Shown here in pieces: positions 19,184 through 28,756 of a stretch of DNA of 64,000 bases (position 1 is the stretch's first letter; each line of letters begins with the position of its first letter). Under the pieces are notes generated by a model. It did not search any database. It was given only the letters and a program-made list of their open reading frames with translations, and was not told where the DNA came from. The translations under genes and the position numbers were made by a program. This DNA is from Bacteriovoracaceae bacterium (GTDB taxonomy: Bacteria > Bdellovibrionota > Bacteriovoracia > Bacteriovoracales > Bacteriovoracaceae): the NCBI GenBank assembly GCA_947441615.1, contig CANEUH010000007.1, forward strand, positions 1-64,000, in the 5' to 3' direction.

Positions 19184-21454
19184 GTGCTAAGTAAACTTTT
19201 TAAACGTAAGTCTGTGCCAACTAAAGATGGCAATGAAGGTTCTTCGGAGCTGGGTAAGACAGATTTTGTGAAAGTTTTTGAAATTGAGTTGAGTAATATG
19301 GAAGGTGCTCCCCTCTATCCATTAGAGAATCAACTTATCGTAGGAAGTGAAGTCGGCGACATCCTCGTTTCAGACCCCTCGATTTCACCTCGTCACGCCA
19401 CTTTTACTCTTCAGGATGAAGTTGTTTCAATTATTGATCATGGAAGTGTTTCAGGAACATTGATTAATGGCAAAAAGATCTCTACAGGTAAGAATATTAT
19501 CTTAGAAGAGAGCGATAGGATAAGTGTTGGTGATCTTGAGATTAAGATAGTTGTTAAAAAGAATGTTGTAAAAGCAGGGGCAGTCCCTGAAATCCCTGAG
19601 GCCCAGGAGAAAAAATCTAGCGAAGAAGCGACAAAACTTCGAGTCTACACTCCGAAGTCATTGGCGAATCCATCTACAAGACAAGAGAATCAAAAAAAGA
19701 GTCATCAGAAAATTACAAAAAAGAAAAGTCTTGTCTTAAGTGCGCCGACTCATTCAACCAATGCCATCCTTCGGGTTTTTGCTGTCGCTTCAGATCTTCT
19801 GGTGTCCTACAGCTTAATTGTAATCCTCATGCCGTTTGATGACTTTAGAGGTTTCCTTGAATTTGTTCCTGGGGAAATTAGTTCTATTCTTGAAATCGAT
19901 TGGCAGCAGTTCAAAATGGCAATCATTGATGACAATCCATTCTTGGGAGAATTTCTTGGAGAGTTTACGAGCTTATTCGCTATAGATTTTGATTTCTATG
20001 GATTATTTATTGTTTATTTTGCTCTTCGCTTTTTAACGACGATTATCTTGGGTGTGAGTGCTTCTGAGTTTTTCCTTGGGATAAGATCTACTGGAAACTT
20101 TATTTGGGCACGAATTGGTGGGCCACTTAGAGTTACTCTGGGTATGTTCACTTGGCCATTTGTGATTTTTGATTTGACTTCGATATTATCTCGAAGAACA
20201 TTAAAAGAGTTTTTGACCTTCACGAATATTCACACTCCATCAGCTTTTGTATCTATTTTAGGTATCATCATTTATATCCCCATTATTTTTTGTCTTGCAG
20301 TGGTTTCACCACTCATTCAAGGTTTTGAACCTCCCACGACGATATTAGTAAACGATAAAATTGATCAAAGAGTTAAATCAAAGGTATTAAAAGATAATGC
20401 TGAGGCAGGTTTGAGTGAGTTTGAACCTCAGATCGATTCCTCAGAGATGTTGAAATTACAAATTAGTTATAATCCCTCTGAGTTACTGATACTTCCGACG
20501 ATGAGCTTCAGAGGTGTTAAAGAAAAGTTAAAACTTAATACGAGTCTTACTTTTTATCAAAGAGATTTGCAGCGTCCTATTGAAGTGGAGGTATTTAAAA
20601 CCTTCGATTTCAAACAACTCTTGGGTATAGGTATTAAGGGTAATTATTTATTGTTTGAGAAATATCCTAAAATTCATAACTTTGTATACGAGTCTGATGA
20701 GAAAAATCCCGTTTTTAAAAAACACTTAGATGCAAAATCTCAAAGAAACTTTGCCACAGAGGTGATTAAATTTACCAAAACGGCGTTTTCTCTAGACGCA
20801 GAGAATGCTCTCGAAATTATTGAAACCGAGACACCTTTTCTTAAGGGATTTATTGATTATAAGAATTCATTCTTGTCTCTCATTGAATATAAAGATTTTC
20901 ATGAAATTAGCTATCTGAAGATAGGAAATGCGATCTTTATGAAGATTAGTTTTAATAAGCAAAAACCATTTGACCTCATTATTCCCTTATTGATGGGTGA
21001 GGGGAAAATCTATAAAGTTAATTTTGATAAAAAAGAAAATATTAAAACTGTATCTACTAAGTTTTACAAATTTAATCTTGATGAAACGAATTGGATCGAT
21101 ACACCAAAACAGGCCAGCACCGAAACAATGTCGACACTAAAAGTCTATGATTTACTTTCGGCCCCTAAATTAAAAACGGTTTTACAGTCTCCAGAGTCAG
21201 CTCAAGCACTCTATGCTTATATTTTTGAGTTATCTTCAGATCTTCTTAAACGCGGAGATTCCATTGAAATTCAGCTTTGGAAATCGGATCTTACGAACCT
21301 CGTGAAGCTTCTTGAGGTCATTCCAAAGAGTCATGTGATAGAAGGGCAGGAGAGCTCGGTTGATAAATTACTCCAAAACGTTAAAGATGTTATGGATGCA
21401 ATTGAAAACTCAAATTTAGAATATTTTGTTTCATCAGAAACAGTTTCAGCTTAG
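19184..21454 (+). CDS. FHA and RDD domain membrane protein
   Basis: 756 residues from the GTG at 19184, which has AAAGGG 9 bases upstream; an earlier TTG at 19160 is less likely. Residues ~48-125 form a forkhead-associated domain (GSEVGDILVSDPSISPRH, SGTLINGKK) that binds phosphothreonine peptides. Residues ~185-390 carry several membrane segments and an RDD-like domain (RVFAVASDLLVSYSLIVILM, GPLRVTLGMFTWPFVIFDLTS). The last ~350 residues are soluble and match nothing I know. It may relay serine/threonine-kinase signals to a membrane process. Followed 10 bases later by uppP. Confidence 0.8.
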   Translation: MLSKLFKRKSVPTKDGNEGSSELGKTDFVKVFEIELSNMEGAPLYPLENQLIVGSEVGDILVSDPSISPRHATFTLQDEVVSIIDHGSVSGTLINGKKISTGKNIILEESDRISVGDLEIKIVVKKNVVKAGAVPEIPEAQEKKSSEEATKLRVYTPKSLANPSTRQENQKKSHQKITKKKSLVLSAPTHSTNAILRVFAVASDLLVSYSLIVILMPFDDFRGFLEFVPGEISSILEIDWQQFKMAIIDDNPFLGEFLGEFTSLFAIDFDFYGLFIVYFALRFLTTIILGVSASEFFLGIRSTGNFIWARIGGPLRVTLGMFTWPFVIFDLTSILSRRTLKEFLTFTNIHTPSAFVSILGIIIYIPIIFCLAVVSPLIQGFEPPTTILVNDKIDQRVKSKVLKDNAEAGLSEFEPQIDSSEMLKLQISYNPSELLILPTMSFRGVKEKLKLNTSLTFYQRDLQRPIEVEVFKTFDFKQLLGIGIKGNYLLFEKYPKIHNFVYESDEKNPVFKKHLDAKSQRNFATEVIKFTKTAFSLDAENALEIIETETPFLKGFIDYKNSFLSLIEYKDFHEISYLKIGNAIFMKISFNKQKPFDLIIPLLMGEGKIYKVNFDKKENIKTVSTKFYKFNLDETNWIDTPKQASTETMSTLKVYDLLSAPKLKTVLQSPESAQALYAYIFELSSDLLKRGDSIEIQLWKSDLTNLVKLLEVIPKSHVIEGQESSVDKLLQNVKDVMDAIENSNLEYFVSSETVSA

Positions 21455-21463
21455 GAATCCTTG

Positions 21464-22276
21464 ATGACATTTTTTGAAGCTATTGTGTACGGATTTATCC
21501 AGGGTTTATCAGAGTTTCTTCCTGTGAGTAGTAGTGGTCACTTGGCATTACTTCCTCATGTGATGAAAATTCAAGATCCAGGAGTGGTTTTTGACTTAAT
21601 GATGCATTTAGGGACAGCACTTGCTGTCATTGTTTACTTTAGAAAAGACATTTATAGATACGCGCAGACGTTCACGCCGTCTCTCGCAAACTTTAGTATC
21701 GGTGGAGAGGACCGCTGGTTTGTGAGAAATTTTATCTTTTCAACTTTTGTAAGTGTTATTTTCATTGTGCTTCTTATTCCCATCGCAAAGATGGCGAGAA
21801 ATCCTTGGATCATTATTTCAAATTTATCGATCTTTGGTGCTTTGTTATGGTTTGCCGATTGGAAAAATTCCAAGAATAACTCACTTCTACATCGCCCTAT
21901 GATTAATGGGCTTCAGTGGAAGATAGCGGGCCTCATTGGTCTTTCACAAGCACTGGCAATCTTCCCAGGAGTGAGTCGTTCTGGTATTACACTTACAATG
22001 GCACTTATTTTAGGAATCAATAGAAAAGAGGCGGGATCCTATTCGTTTCTCCTTTCACTTCCCATTATTTTTGCGGGTATTTTTAAAGAGGTTCCTGATA
22101 TTTTAAAAAATCCAGATCATTCTTCGCTGCTCGTTCTACTCACAGGAATAGTGACTTCATTTATTGTTGGTTGGGCGACCATTCATTTTTTTATGAAACT
22201 CATAGGTAAAATTCAACTGAGGTACTTCACTTTTTATCGATGGATTCTTGCGGGATTAATGGCATTCACTCTTTAA
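21464..22276 (+). CDS. uppP: undecaprenyl-diphosphatase
   Basis: Recycles undecaprenyl pyrophosphate to the monophosphate carrier used for peptidoglycan and other surface polymers. Membrane protein of 270 residues with the two BacA/UppP signatures: QGLSEFLPVSSSGHL (13-27) and FPGVSRSG (near 168-175), plus about eight hydrophobic segments. AGGA lies 7 bases before the ATG at 21464; a TTG three bases earlier is not needed. Probably co-transcribed with the FHA-RDD gene. Its stop overlaps the convergent lipoprotein gene by 4 bases. Confidence 0.95.
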   Translation: MTFFEAIVYGFIQGLSEFLPVSSSGHLALLPHVMKIQDPGVVFDLMMHLGTALAVIVYFRKDIYRYAQTFTPSLANFSIGGEDRWFVRNFIFSTFVSVIFIVLLIPIAKMARNPWIIISNLSIFGALLWFADWKNSKNNSLLHRPMINGLQWKIAGLIGLSQALAIFPGVSRSGITLTMALILGINRKEAGSYSFLLSLPIIFAGIFKEVPDILKNPDHSSLLVLLTGIVTSFIVGWATIHFFMKLIGKIQLRYFTFYRWILAGLMAFTL

Positions 22277-25200
22277 GGGGATTGACCAAATCCAGAAGGA
22301 ACACAGTAAACGTGATTATTCCATCTGACCCCGAAATCAAATATGGTTCCCACTGATCCTGTTGGCCCGTTGTTATCTACCTCATCTGTGCGATAATTTA
22401 ATCTTTTTGTTGTCGTGCTGGTATCTGGTGGCAAATAAGTTCCACCGGTTAATGGGATGTTAAGGTTACTAATAGCAACACCTGTCATTGCCATTCCAGA
22501 GCAGCACAGATTCTTTTGAGCGGCCATAAGCTGCACTTGACCCGCATCCTTAATATAACCAGTTTGTGAATCATAGGCGGTGTCGGGAAGACCTCGACCT
22601 TCAGATGAGACATAACGGTTGAGATAGAGAGTGATATCTGTAAAGTCAGCGAGACAGCACCTTCTGATATTGTCCTTTGTGAACGCTTGACCAGTACAGC
22701 ACTGAGAGTTTGTGGTGCCATCCGGGACTTGTTGCCCTGAGGGAATGCAGCAGTTAAATTCATCTTCAGAAAAGATTTTTTTGAGCGCATTGATTGGCAT
22801 GTTCATCTTAGTGTAGCTAGCTGCTGAGTAGTAATTTTTAGATGTTGTATCAATAAAATCGGCTGGATTTGTAGCACTGACTTGATTCATGATATAGTTA
22901 CCATTTGAGTCTTTTAGAGGGAGTTTGGCATTTGCATTGTCTTGTTGGCTGTCGTTAACCAACTGATAAACCTGATCATTCGCCTTAATTGCAACTTGCG
23001 GAATCCCAATAAGTTCTAATGAGCCTGCCCAAGTGAGATAGAGTTCTTCCTCTGCTGGAGTGAGGTTTTTTATTTCACAAGAGGCATCATTGTAGTTAGT
23101 TGGACCACATTCAAAGGGAGCATCAGGATCTACTGGAAAAAGAGCTGTGTTATCTTTATTCCAGCTTACATGTTTAAACATCGTCTTATCAATGTTTTGC
23201 ATCTTGCTCGCAGCAAAAGCATGGCCACCACCATTATCAGTAGAAAAGCTTCTGACCCAATGGTTTGTGCAACAAGTCCTCTGATTTAAAGTATCAAGTG
23301 TTTTATACTGTTCGAGAATTTGTTTCATTCGATCTGTGGCAGAATTGGCAACAACAGAAAGAGCAAACGTTTTTGTAGGTGTGATTTGAGTTCTGTCACA
23401 GGTCATTTTGTCATACACTGTGTGAACTCTGGAGTAGCGCGAGCTTGAGTTTAAATTCTGATTATACCCAGCTACTTTAACAGTTGAAGTGGTCGTGTCG
23501 CACCACTGGAATGTAGAAGTCGGAGTTTGAGTAAAAACGGAGAGAGTTTTACCAAATTCACGACAACATTTATTTTTTCTTGGATTAAATTGAGTGTTAA
23601 AGACGCCTGTCGCAATATTTTTAAAATCAGGATTTCCACAAACGAGTTCTTCTTCCCAGAATTTTACTTCTGCTGAGTTAAGAAGAGAGATGAGGTTTGC
23701 TGATTTTGCTTTCGCAGCGATAAAAGCAGAAGGAGCACATTCCATGTCACTAAAGCATGAAGCCCCTGGCGCCCTGAGGCAGGTGTTTCTTTGGTAACCG
23801 ATGCTGGTAATTTGTGATCCATTTGTGGAACTATAGATATTGAGGGAAGTTAATGGTGATAAGTTCAAGAGATTAGAAGACATATTTTGAACAATCGTTT
23901 GTGTATTTAAGACAGTATCTGTAACGAGAAGATCATACTGTTGAAGATTCTTGCCGGTGGAATCAGTCGCTGGACAATAGAGTAGGGATTTCGTTGAGTT
24001 TGTATTGGCAGAAACAGATCCTACACCAAAGATTTTATCAGAAGAATCCGTTCTATTTCCTGGGTGACGAGAGTGGGAATCGTAGGTTCCGAGTGAATTT
24101 GTCACATCTCGGCCAGGAATACAGATTGCTCCTACATTATTTTGATTAAGTGCACTTTGAGCTGTCGCTGGTACTGCTGAATTTCCGTAGTAATCAAAAG
24201 GTCTAAGAATAATTCTTGCTCCATGGCCCACCGTATCTGACAAAGTGGAAGTGGCCAGGGCCAAATTCTGTGCTAGTGGAGTTGTCGCAAAACGAGAGAT
24301 TTTTTCATTAAACCGACTAGTCGTCGTTAAATTTACACAAGTCGTGTTGTTTGAGCACATAAGATGGCCCACAACTGTTGAGCTATTAAAGTGAGTTGAA
24401 TTTGGATCAGCAGCAAGAGATAAATCTTTTAAGCAAGGAGCACCTCTTCCTCTGTAGACACATCGTTTTGTCTGACCGTTGGCACCACCGACAAGAGAGA
24501 GAATTGTTCGCACATTGTTTCCAACAATTTCTGAGGCATTACTGTCAAAAAGAGGCCACTTAGAACTAAGCGAGGCAACGTTTTGACAGGTGTATTCAAA
24601 ACCAAGTTGAGTAAAGCAATCGTTATCATTTGAACAGAAGTGCGATTTTTGGCATTGGGCGCCATCGGTTTCTGTATCGTGATCGGCAATATCTGAAGAG
24701 AAGGCAGAGGCTTCGCTTACGGTAACATTAAAATTATTATCAATATTAAGATCACCAACATAAGCATTAACCGCGAGAAAAAGTTTTCCTGTGGTAGATT
24801 TTATTCTTCTAGATGAACCAATTGAAAACCACGAAACACCATCAAAAGAACCAATCATTGATCCATAGTCAAAACCATACCAGTCTCTATTGTATCCGTT
24901 GGCAAAAAGAAAGTGTTGAGCAGCTAATCTAGCTCTTCTTTGGTCACGAGGTGTGCCTGAATGACTATGGGTCCAAGGAATCATAGTGGCCGGCACGAAA
25001 CAGGCCCTGCCAAATAAAAGATCATCACTTCGATAAAGGCTCGTATTATTTTCTCTTCTGTTTTCGTAAATATCGGGCGTGTATCCTCCACCTTGGCCAG
25101 CAAAGTTTTGAGGAAATATTTTTTGTAAACTCGTGTAATAGTCAGATCCACAAGTCGTACAACTTGAAAAGGCGCCACTTCCAACGATAATGTCGTAAAT

Positions 25201-27228
25201 CTTATCTTTCTTGACTCGAACCATCTTCGCTGGTCTTGCGACATATGTTCCACTCTTTGCGAAAGAACCATAAATCTCATTAAAACCAGTGTACTGATTT
25301 AAGTTTGTTGGTTTTAAGACATCATTGTTTGTATACCCAAAGGGAGTCATCTCTTGATCAAGGGCTGCACCGTAGCTCTCGTCGTAATTAACCCCATTCG
25401 TATCAAAATATCGATGAGCAATATTTTTATTTGAGACATAAACAGTTTGGTTAACTGGTGGCTCATTGCTGACGGCACTTGGGTAGGTACATTCGTAGTT
25501 GGTGATTGAATTTGTGTTTGGATCTAATAGCGGTTTAAGATTACACTTTGAAGTACCGGAGCATGTACATATTGAATTGACCTGAGTTTGAGCAGCTGCT
25601 TTAAGTTTAGTTAACTCATTAACATTCGTTTTTACGAAATAGGTGATTTCGACCACTTGATTTTGATAGATGGCGTAGGAGTTAACAAATGAAATCCCTT
25701 TTGGTGATTCTGACTTACTCCATGATGCCGTGTCTTCAGGGACAACCACGCCACTGATTTTAACAATCAAACTCGCCGAGGATGAAGTATCCGCATAGGT
25801 GGGAAGTGCGTAAAACTTAGAACTGTCGTGCCAAGTTGTAGATGTCGTATCCGAAGAAGCCTGAACATAAGTTTTTGAGCATTTAGCAAGTGTGGTGCTG
25901 AGCTTTTCACAAGTCCCATCAATTTTATAGGTGATGTAAAGATTCGCGTCTTGAGAGTTAGCGGGCAAAGGTAAATTAAGGTTTACGGATTGGCCAATGG
26001 TTAAATCGTCATTAGAAGTTCCAGATGTAAATGTCCCATTTGTAAGCGCTGTTTTCCCTTGCTCATAAAAAGTTTGACCTGCGTAAATAATTTTTACGAT
26101 GTTATTAACATAATCACCGGAATTGAAGTTGGGATTTACAGTTGAAAAATTGATGTCATCTTTAAAACCAGAAGCGGAAAGTGAAAAATCCCCTGGCATC
26201 TTTTCGTTCGCCTGAGTGTATTTAATAGTACAGTGAGAAAATTCACCATCAACTTTATTAATACAGTTATATAATTGATTAAGTTCTAATAAACGAATGT
26301 TCGCATCATAGACTGGATCAATTGAAGTCGAATTTCCATTGTTTGGATTAGAGTCAGGTCTATTCGCACAGACAAAATAAAATTGTGGATAAACAACAAA
26401 TCGATCCGGGTTAGAACTCACATCTTCTTGAGCGGCCAAAAATTCTGGTGAAGTTAATGCTCCCGGTTTGATCGCTCCATCGGTCACACATTGCCCGTCG
26501 AGGCAGCAGTGAAAACCTCTCGCCTTACAAGCCGTCGACTCGGAACACGAATTTCCAGCCGTCGCCGTTGATCCTGAAATATTAAGTATAAGTGAGCTGA
26601 CGGTAACGGTTGGAACTTCTTCACCATTGGTAAAATAGAGTCTTAGGCCTGTGCTTGTGACAGCGGATGAACAATTTGTGCAGAGTTGAGATAAACTAAA
26701 ATACGCCGATGGATTTGATGCATTCTGGAAAAGACTATTTGTTAAGTTGTAGATCAAACAATCATTCTGGTTTGAGGCGTCGTTTGAAGGTTCTACTTGT
26801 AAATAAAACTCTGTCGTTTTATTAACCAAATCTGTGAAAGACTTTGGTTTTGCGGAAAGAATAAGAAACTTATCCGAACCGACACTAAAGTTATATTTAC
26901 CAACGATACAAAACTTTGTCGTGTTGGGAAGTTTTCTTAAATATTGAGATAAAGTTTTTCCTCTCAGTAAAAATGAATCACTAAAGTTAAGAGGTAGAGT
27001 GAAGACAGTCGAAGTTTTATTCACACCTTCTTGAACAAAAGTTCCATTGATTGGATAAGTTGGTTCTGAATAGGTTAAACTTGCTGGTGTTGATGGACCC
27101 TGGGTGCTCCCTTCCTCTAGTGTTGGCCTGGTCGATGTTGGCATACAAGAGTACAAGGCGAAGAGTACTGATAAAGTCAGTACAAATTGAAGCTTTAAAA
27201 TTAGTTTCGATTGAATCGAGTTCAACAT
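22273..27228 (-). CDS. giant cysteine-rich lipoprotein of unknown function
   Basis: 1651 residues from the ATG at 27228, which has GAGAGGG 9 bases upstream; the ATG at 27237 abuts the ribosome site and is unlikely. The signal peptide ends in the lipobox LFALYSC, so it should be anchored to the envelope by lipid. Notable are seven vicinal Cys-Cys pairs: one near residue 239 (GFHCCLDGQC), two near 1219 and 1317, and four packed into about 1490-1575 (FNCCIPSG, QCCTGQAF, RRCCLADF, NLCCSGMA). The rest is Ser/Thr/Asn-rich and beta-like. No enzyme motif seen. It is monocistronic behind a sigma-28-type promoter. Confidence 0.75.
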   Translation of the reverse strand: MLNSIQSKLILKLQFVLTLSVLFALYSCMPTSTRPTLEEGSTQGPSTPASLTYSEPTYPINGTFVQEGVNKTSTVFTLPLNFSDSFLLRGKTLSQYLRKLPNTTKFCIVGKYNFSVGSDKFLILSAKPKSFTDLVNKTTEFYLQVEPSNDASNQNDCLIYNLTNSLFQNASNPSAYFSLSQLCTNCSSAVTSTGLRLYFTNGEEVPTVTVSSLILNISGSTATAGNSCSESTACKARGFHCCLDGQCVTDGAIKPGALTSPEFLAAQEDVSSNPDRFVVYPQFYFVCANRPDSNPNNGNSTSIDPVYDANIRLLELNQLYNCINKVDGEFSHCTIKYTQANEKMPGDFSLSASGFKDDINFSTVNPNFNSGDYVNNIVKIIYAGQTFYEQGKTALTNGTFTSGTSNDDLTIGQSVNLNLPLPANSQDANLYITYKIDGTCEKLSTTLAKCSKTYVQASSDTTSTTWHDSSKFYALPTYADTSSSASLIVKISGVVVPEDTASWSKSESPKGISFVNSYAIYQNQVVEITYFVKTNVNELTKLKAAAQTQVNSICTCSGTSKCNLKPLLDPNTNSITNYECTYPSAVSNEPPVNQTVYVSNKNIAHRYFDTNGVNYDESYGAALDQEMTPFGYTNNDVLKPTNLNQYTGFNEIYGSFAKSGTYVARPAKMVRVKKDKIYDIIVGSGAFSSCTTCGSDYYTSLQKIFPQNFAGQGGGYTPDIYENRRENNTSLYRSDDLLFGRACFVPATMIPWTHSHSGTPRDQRRARLAAQHFLFANGYNRDWYGFDYGSMIGSFDGVSWFSIGSSRRIKSTTGKLFLAVNAYVGDLNIDNNFNVTVSEASAFSSDIADHDTETDGAQCQKSHFCSNDNDCFTQLGFEYTCQNVASLSSKWPLFDSNASEIVGNNVRTILSLVGGANGQTKRCVYRGRGAPCLKDLSLAADPNSTHFNSSTVVGHLMCSNNTTCVNLTTTSRFNEKISRFATTPLAQNLALATSTLSDTVGHGARIILRPFDYYGNSAVPATAQSALNQNNVGAICIPGRDVTNSLGTYDSHSRHPGNRTDSSDKIFGVGSVSANTNSTKSLLYCPATDSTGKNLQQYDLLVTDTVLNTQTIVQNMSSNLLNLSPLTSLNIYSSTNGSQITSIGYQRNTCLRAPGASCFSDMECAPSAFIAAKAKSANLISLLNSAEVKFWEEELVCGNPDFKNIATGVFNTQFNPRKNKCCREFGKTLSVFTQTPTSTFQWCDTTTSTVKVAGYNQNLNSSSRYSRVHTVYDKMTCDRTQITPTKTFALSVVANSATDRMKQILEQYKTLDTLNQRTCCTNHWVRSFSTDNGGGHAFAASKMQNIDKTMFKHVSWNKDNTALFPVDPDAPFECGPTNYNDASCEIKNLTPAEEELYLTWAGSLELIGIPQVAIKANDQVYQLVNDSQQDNANAKLPLKDSNGNYIMNQVSATNPADFIDTTSKNYYSAASYTKMNMPINALKKIFSEDEFNCCIPSGQQVPDGTTNSQCCTGQAFTKDNIRRCCLADFTDITLYLNRYVSSEGRGLPDTAYDSQTGYIKDAGQVQLMAAQKNLCCSGMAMTGVAISNLNIPLTGGTYLPPDTSTTTKRLNYRTDEVDNNGPTGSVGTIFDFGVRWNNHVYCVPSGFGQSP

Positions 27229-27252
27229 CCGTGTCATCCCTCTCGTGTATAA

Positions 27253-27280
27253 CTATCGGCGTTTTTTGATTGAATTTTTA
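27253..27280 (-). promoter_or_regulatory. candidate sigma-28 (FliA-type) promoter
   Basis: On the minus strand TAAA (27277-27280), 16 bp, then GCCGATAG (27253-27260), a 7 of 8 match to the FliA -10 box GCCGATAA. The predicted start of transcription lies about 18 bases before the ATG at 27228. The core AACTATCGG (27251-27259) is repeated at 27286-27294. Confidence 0.5.
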
Positions 27281-27404
27281 ACTTTAACTATCGGTTTTCA
27301 CTTATTTTAACCAAGGTTACTCTGAAAAGTGAACGGCTGTTCTAAATCACTGAAATGACAAGTAGACTTGGAATTATTGATTTGAAGGTTGCCGATAATT
27401 AGAG

Positions 27405-28667
27405 TCAGATTCCGGCAATTTTTTCCAATTCTTCGAGGAGAGCATAGAGTACGGCCTGAGAAAAACGCTGCTTAAGGACTTCTCTGTCTCCCTTCAAGTT
27501 AAAAATACTTGCTGATGAGTGGCCATCTTTCATGGCCCTTCCGATGCAGACACTGCCCACAGGGAATTCTTTTGTTCCTCCAGTTGGGCCAGCATACCCT
27601 GTGATGGATATAGCGAAATCTAGGTTTAATGATTTTTGTAAACCTTGGGCCATCTCGATCGCAGTCTCAGGACTTACGACTTGAAATTTTTGAATTGTCT
27701 CAGGATTTACACCTAATTGATTTATTTTGACTCTTTCATCATAACAAATAACGGAACCTATAAAGGATTGGCTACTTCCAGAAATCGAAGTTATTCGGTG
27801 TGAGCAGAGACCTCCTGTTGCTGACTCGGCAAAGCCAAAAGTTATTTTTTTTTCGTTAGCGATGGATACGATTTTTTGTTCCAAAGACTCAGCTCCAATG
27901 TGCCAAATCGATTTAGAGATTGGAGAAGAAGCGAAAATTGATCGAAGTTCGATTTCTTGTTTCTCAAGGGCTTCCTTAGAAGAGGCCTTGATTTTTATCC
28001 CAATATCAACTCCCATAAGTATGGGGAGGGAGCTTACATCTCCAAATTTTTGTAGCTTCTCCCAAAGTGTGGGATCAACTTCTCCAAAAATTTTTTCTTC
28101 TGGCACATTTTTTGTTCTAACAACAAAATGCCTCATATGAATTTTGTGATCGATCTTTTCAGATGTAATCTTAAAAAAATGATCATTGAGCATGCTGTTG
28201 AACTCACGAGGAACACCAGGACAGGAGAAAAGAATCTTATTTTCTTCTTTGAAGTAAAAACCCGGGGCAAAGCCAGTTGAATTACTTAAAGGGTAAAAAC
28301 CCTCTGGCAAATAGGCGTAACCGTGTTCCTGGCCAGGAAAAATACGGTCAAATTGCTTGTAATTATTTTCGGCAATTTTAATCGCCTCTTGGTTCATGAG
28401 CATCTTTTTATGAAAAAAATCGCCGATGGTTTCCTTTGTGATATCGTCTTTTGTTGGACCTAGGCCGCCGGAAGTGATGACAACTTCATTTTGTGTAAAA
28501 AGCTTCTTTAAACCAGCCTTTATCGAATCGGCATCATCACGAACAGTCGTGGACTCATAGATTTCTAAGTTATTTTGTCTTAAAAAATCGGCTAGATGCT
28601 TAGTATTTAAATCCGAGATCTTTCCGTCTAAAACTTCACTTCCGATGATTAAAAACCCAATTTTCAT
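27405..28667 (-). CDS. cinA: CinA-family nicotinamide-nucleotide amidohydrolase
   Basis: 420 residues. The N-terminal ~170 residues form the MoCF-like (MoaB/Mog) domain with TSGGLGPTKDDIT; the C-terminal ~165 residues form the CinA amidohydrolase domain with ESATGG (catalytic Ser) and TGYAGPTGG. The full-length CinA deamidates NMN in pyridine-nucleotide recycling, and some have an ADP-ribose pyrophosphatase activity in the first domain. ATG 28667 is chosen, with GAGGG 5 bases upstream; a TTG at 28679 is the alternative. Divergent from the flavoprotein at 28757. Confidence 0.93.
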   Translation of the reverse strand: MKIGFLIIGSEVLDGKISDLNTKHLADFLRQNNLEIYESTTVRDDADSIKAGLKKLFTQNEVVITSGGLGPTKDDITKETIGDFFHKKMLMNQEAIKIAENNYKQFDRIFPGQEHGYAYLPEGFYPLSNSTGFAPGFYFKEENKILFSCPGVPREFNSMLNDHFFKITSEKIDHKIHMRHFVVRTKNVPEEKIFGEVDPTLWEKLQKFGDVSSLPILMGVDIGIKIKASSKEALEKQEIELRSIFASSPISKSIWHIGAESLEQKIVSIANEKKITFGFAESATGGLCSHRITSISGSSQSFIGSVICYDERVKINQLGVNPETIQKFQVVSPETAIEMAQGLQKSLNLDFAISITGYAGPTGGTKEFPVGSVCIGRAMKDGHSSASIFNLKGDREVLKQRFSQAVLYALLEELEKIAGI

Positions 28668-28756
28668 AATGACCCTCAAGTCATTAAGGATAAAGAATAA
28701 ATAACCGCATGAAAATCTTTGATTTATGATTATGCATAATGTAAAAGTCCATTATT

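Noticed and set aside
27391..27398. Perfect GCCGATAA on the plus strand
   Set aside because: No TAAA at the right distance, and it would transcribe into the 3' end of cinA; probably by chance or as a copy of the nearby element.
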